In this document: positions 61,235-64,000 of the stretch, piece by piece
Position numbering within the stretch: position 1 is the stretch's first letter
Layout of the letters: the number at the start of each line of letters is the position of its first letter
NCBI RefSeq assembly: GCF_051020955.1
Contig: NW_027476092.1
Location: forward strand, 2,778,501-2,842,500
Direction of reading: 5' to 3'
Length of the DNA stretch: 64,000 nt
DNA from: Megalopta genalis
Taxonomy: Eukaryota; Arthropoda; Insecta; Hymenoptera; Halictidae
Made by a program: the position numbers and the translations under genes
Notes under the pieces: generated by a model
Seen by the model: only the letters and a program-made list of their open reading frames with translations
Database searches by the model: none
What the model was told of the DNA's origin: nothing

Positions 61235-64000
61235 ATTTGTTCATTTGTTCATTCGTTCATTCGTTCACTTGTTCAATTGTTCATTTGTTCTTTTGTTCAT
61301 TTGTTCACTTGTTCACTTGTTCACTTGTTCATTTGTTCATATGTTCATTTGTTCATATGTTCATTTGTCCATATGTTCATTTGTTCATATGTTCATTTGT
61401 TCATTTGTTCATTTGTTCATTTGTTCTTTTGTTCATTTGTTCATTTGTTCATTTGTTCACTTGTTCATTTGTTCATTTGTTCATTTGTTCATTTGTTCAT
61501 TTGTTCATTTGTTCTTTTGTTCATTTGTTCATTTCTTCATTTGTTCATTCTTCATTTGTTCATTTGTCCATTTGTTCATTTGTTCATTTGTTCATTTGTT
61601 CATTTGTTCATTTGTTCATTTGTTCATTTGTTCATTTGCTCATTTGCTCATTTGCTCATTAGCTCATTTGCTCATTTGCTCATTTGCTCATTTGTTCATT
61701 TGTTCATTTTTCATTTGTTCATTTGTTCATTTGTTCATTTGTTCATTTGTTCATTTGTTCTTTATTTCATTAGTTCATTCGTTCATTCGTTCATTCGTTC
61801 ATTTGTTCATTTGTTCATATGTCCATTTGTTCATTTGTTCATTTGTTCATTTGTTCAATTGTTCATTTGTTCATTTGTTCATTTGTTCATTTGTTCTTTT
61901 GTTCATTTGTTCATTTGTTCATTTGTTCATTTGTTCATTTGTTCATTTGTTCATTTGTTCATTTGTTCACTTGTTCACTTGTTCATTTGTTCATTTGTTC
62001 ATTTGTTCATTTGTTCATTTGTTCATTTGTTCATTTGTTCATTTGGTCATTTGTTCATTTGTTCATTTGAACATTTGTTCATTCACTTTATTTGTTCATT
62101 CGTTTTATTTGTCCATTTGTTCATTTGTTCATTAGTTCATTTGTACATTTGTGCATATGTTCACTTGTTCATTTGTCCATTTGTGCATTTGTTCATTTGT
62201 TCATTTGTTCATTTGTTCATTTGTTCGTTTGTTCGTTTGTTCATTTGTTGATTTGTTCATTTGTTCATTTGTTCGTTTGTTCATTTGTTCGTTTGTTCAT
62301 TTGTTGATTTGTTCAATGGTTCATTTGTTCATTTGTTCATTTCTTCATTTGTTCATTCGTTCATTCGTTCACTTGTTCACTCGTACACTTGTTCACTTGT
62401 TCATTTGTTCATTTGTTCATTCGTTCATTCGTTCACTTGTTCATTCGTTCACTTGTTCAATTGTTCATTTGTTCTTATGTTCATTTGTTCATTTGCTTAT
62501 TTGTTCATTTGTTCATTTGTTCAGTTGTTAATTTGTTAATTTGTTCATTTGTTCACTTGTTCACTTGTTCATTTGTTCATACGTTCATTTGTTCATATGT
62601 TCATTTGTTCATTTGTTCATTTGTTCATTTGTTCATTTGTTCATTAGTTCATTTGTTCACTTGTTCATTTGTTCATTTGTTCATTTGTTCATTTGTTCAT
62701 TTGTTCATTTGTTCATTTGTTCATTTGTTCCTTTGTTCATTTGTCCATTTGTCCATTTGTCCATTTGTTCATTTGTTCCTTTGTCCATTTGTTCATTTGT
62801 TCATTTGTCCATTTGTTCATTTGTTCATTTGTTCATTTGATCATTTGTTCATTTGTTCATTTGTTCATTTGTTCATTTGTTCTTTTGTTCATTTGTTCAT
62901 TTGTTCATTTGTTCAATCTTCATTTGTTCATTTGTTCATTTGTTCATTTGATCATTTGCTCATTTGCTCATTTGCTCATTTGTTCATTTGTTCATTTTTC
63001 ATTTGTTCATTTGTTCATTTGTTCATTTGTTCATTTGTTCATTTGTTCATTATTTCATTTGTTCATTTGTCCATTTGTTCATTTGTTCATTTGTTCATTT
63101 GTTCATTTGTTCATATGTTCATTTGTTCATTTGTTCATATGTTCATTTGTTCATTTGTTCATATGTTCATTAGTTCATTTGTCCATTTGTTCATTTGTTC
63201 ACTTGTTCATTTGTTCATTTGTTCATTCTTCATTTGTTCATTTGTACAATTGTTCATTTGTTCATTTGTTCATTTGTTCATTTGTTCATTTGATCATTTG
63301 TTCATTTGTTCATTTGTTCATTTGTTCATTTGTTCATTTGTTCATTTGTTCATTTGTTCATTTGTTCATTTGTTCATTTGTTCATTTGATCATTTGTTCA
63401 TTTGTTCATTTGTTCATTTGTTCATTTGTCCATTTGTCCATTTGTTCATTTGTTCATTTGTTCATTTGTTCATTTGTTCATTTGTTCATTTGTTCATTTG
63501 TTCATTTGTTCATTTGTTCACTTGTTCATTTGTTCATTTGTCCATTTGTCCATTTGTCCATTTGTCCATTTGTTCATTTGTTCATTTGTTCATTTGTTCA
63601 TTTGTTCATTTGTTCATTTGTTCATTTGTTCATTTGTTCATTTGTTCATTTGTTCATTTGTTCATTTGTTCATTTGTTCACTTGTTCATTTGTTCATTTG
63701 TTCATTTGTTCATTTGTTCATTTGTTCATTTGTTCATTTGTTCATTTGTTCATTTGTTCATTTGTTCATTTGTTCATTTGTTCATTTGTTCATTTGTTCA
63801 TTCGTTCATTAGTTCATTCGTTCATTAGTTCATTTGTTCATTTGTTCATTTGTTCAATTGTTCACTTGTTCTTTTGTTCGTTTGTTCGTTTGTTCGTTTG
63901 TTCATTTGTTCATTTGTTCATTTGTTCATTTGTTCATTTGTTCATTTGTTCATTTGTTCATTTGTTCATTTGTTCATTTGTTCATTTGTTCATTTGTTCA

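Larger units (their letters stand above)
1..64000. repeat. Octanucleotide satellite array (TTCATTTG)n, about 8,000 units, filling the window
   Basis: Seen directly: every line is built from the 8-mer TTCATTTG or a copy with one or two substitutions, and the array enters and leaves the window without a boundary. Frequent variant units are TCCATTTG, CTCATTTG, TTCGTTTG, TTCTTTTG, TTCACTTG, TTCATTCG, TTCATTAG, TTCAATTG, TTCATATG, ATCATTTG and TTGATTTG. Rare units have 7, 9 or 10 bases. The consensus has no CpG; CpG appears only in the TTCG and CTCG variants. The + strand is about 62 percent T. Known of such arrays: long short-unit satellites with higher-order structure belong to eukaryotic heterochromatin. 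Inferred: non-coding satellite DNA; chromosome location and species are unknown. Confidence 0.98.
58118..64000. repeat. HOR segment 10, 7.8 kb type, truncated by the window end
   Basis: It aligns with segment 9 at displacements of 7,472, 7,560, 7,609, 7,633 and 7,625 bp, then about 7,554-7,570 bp. It contains the longest perfect TTCATTTG run in the window (58,185-58,592), a seven-copy CpG dimer array (58,882-59,001) and a 120-bp tandem duplication (60,988-61,234). Near 63,868 a TTCATTAG/TTCAATTG marker is joined directly to a TTCG run, a joint not found elsewhere. The rest, to the end, is nearly pure monomer. Confidence 0.78.

Noticed and set aside
1..64000. CRISPR array
   Set aside because: Repeats are directly adjacent, with no unique spacers and no nearby cas genes.
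1..64000. Telomeric repeat
   Set aside because: The unit has isolated single G residues and no G-run on either strand. HORs of many kilobases with conserved variants are not telomere-like.
1..64000. CENP-B box or another known centromere motif
   Set aside because: No CGGG or longer G/C runs exist in the window, so a canonical CENP-B box cannot be present. A centromeric role cannot be judged from sequence alone.
1..64000. tRNA, rRNA, transposon, promoter or terminator
   Set aside because: No non-repeat sequence is available to form them; no terminal repeats, reverse transcriptase or structured RNA were seen.
1..64000. Bacterial phase-variation repeat or surface repeat protein
   Set aside because: Contingency repeats are tens of units inside a gene with unique flanks. 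Here thousands of units lack any flank, and the - strand is closed by stops.

Overview
All 64,000 bases form one uninterrupted simple-sequence satellite. The basic unit is 8 bp, TTCATTTG on the + strand (equivalently TTGTTCAT; ATGAACAA on the - strand), repeated about 8,000 times with point variants. I found no stretch of unique DNA, no credible protein gene, no RNA gene and no recognisable transposon. The + strand unit is 5/8 T with one each of A, C and G, so GC is close to 25 percent and the strands differ strongly in composition. An array this long, with layered higher-order repeats, is typical of constitutive heterochromatin (centromeric, pericentromeric, subtelomeric, sex or B chromosome) in a eukaryote. 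The species cannot be named from the sequence, and a bacterial origin is very unlikely.

Variant 8-mers (TCCATTTG, CTCATTTG, TTCGTTTG, TTCACTTG, TTCAATTG, TTCATATG and others) sit in fixed orders and form recognisable modules. The modules are arranged in higher-order repeats (HORs). From left to right I read: a roughly 6 kb type HOR cut by the window start (1-5661); a 7.8 kb type HOR with a private internal duplication (5662-13118); a second 6 kb type (13119-19504); two tandem 7.8 kb types (19505-27317 and 27318-35180); a mosaic third 6 kb type (35181-41600); a strongly rearranged stretch with a triplicated module (41601-46410); and three shortened or rearranged 7.8 kb type copies (46411-50423, 50424-58117, 58118-64000). 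Positions 1 to about 12,440 recur at 13,828 to about 26,305, displaced by about 13.85 kb. Positions 21,485-27,375 recur at 29,290-35,180 at a constant displacement of 7,805 bp.

The displacement between copies drifts almost only in steps of 8 bp. This is what gain and loss of whole units by unequal exchange or slippage would produce. Older single-base changes (7-mers, 9-mers, a T7/T8 tract) are inherited inside modules and act as lineage markers.

The window contains many very long open frames on the + strand and none on the - strand. This follows from the arithmetic of the repeat: 24 bases encode the same octapeptide (FICSFVHL) in all three + frames, while each - frame meets a stop every eight codons. 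I therefore annotate no CDS. The interest of the window lies in its satellite architecture and recombination history.
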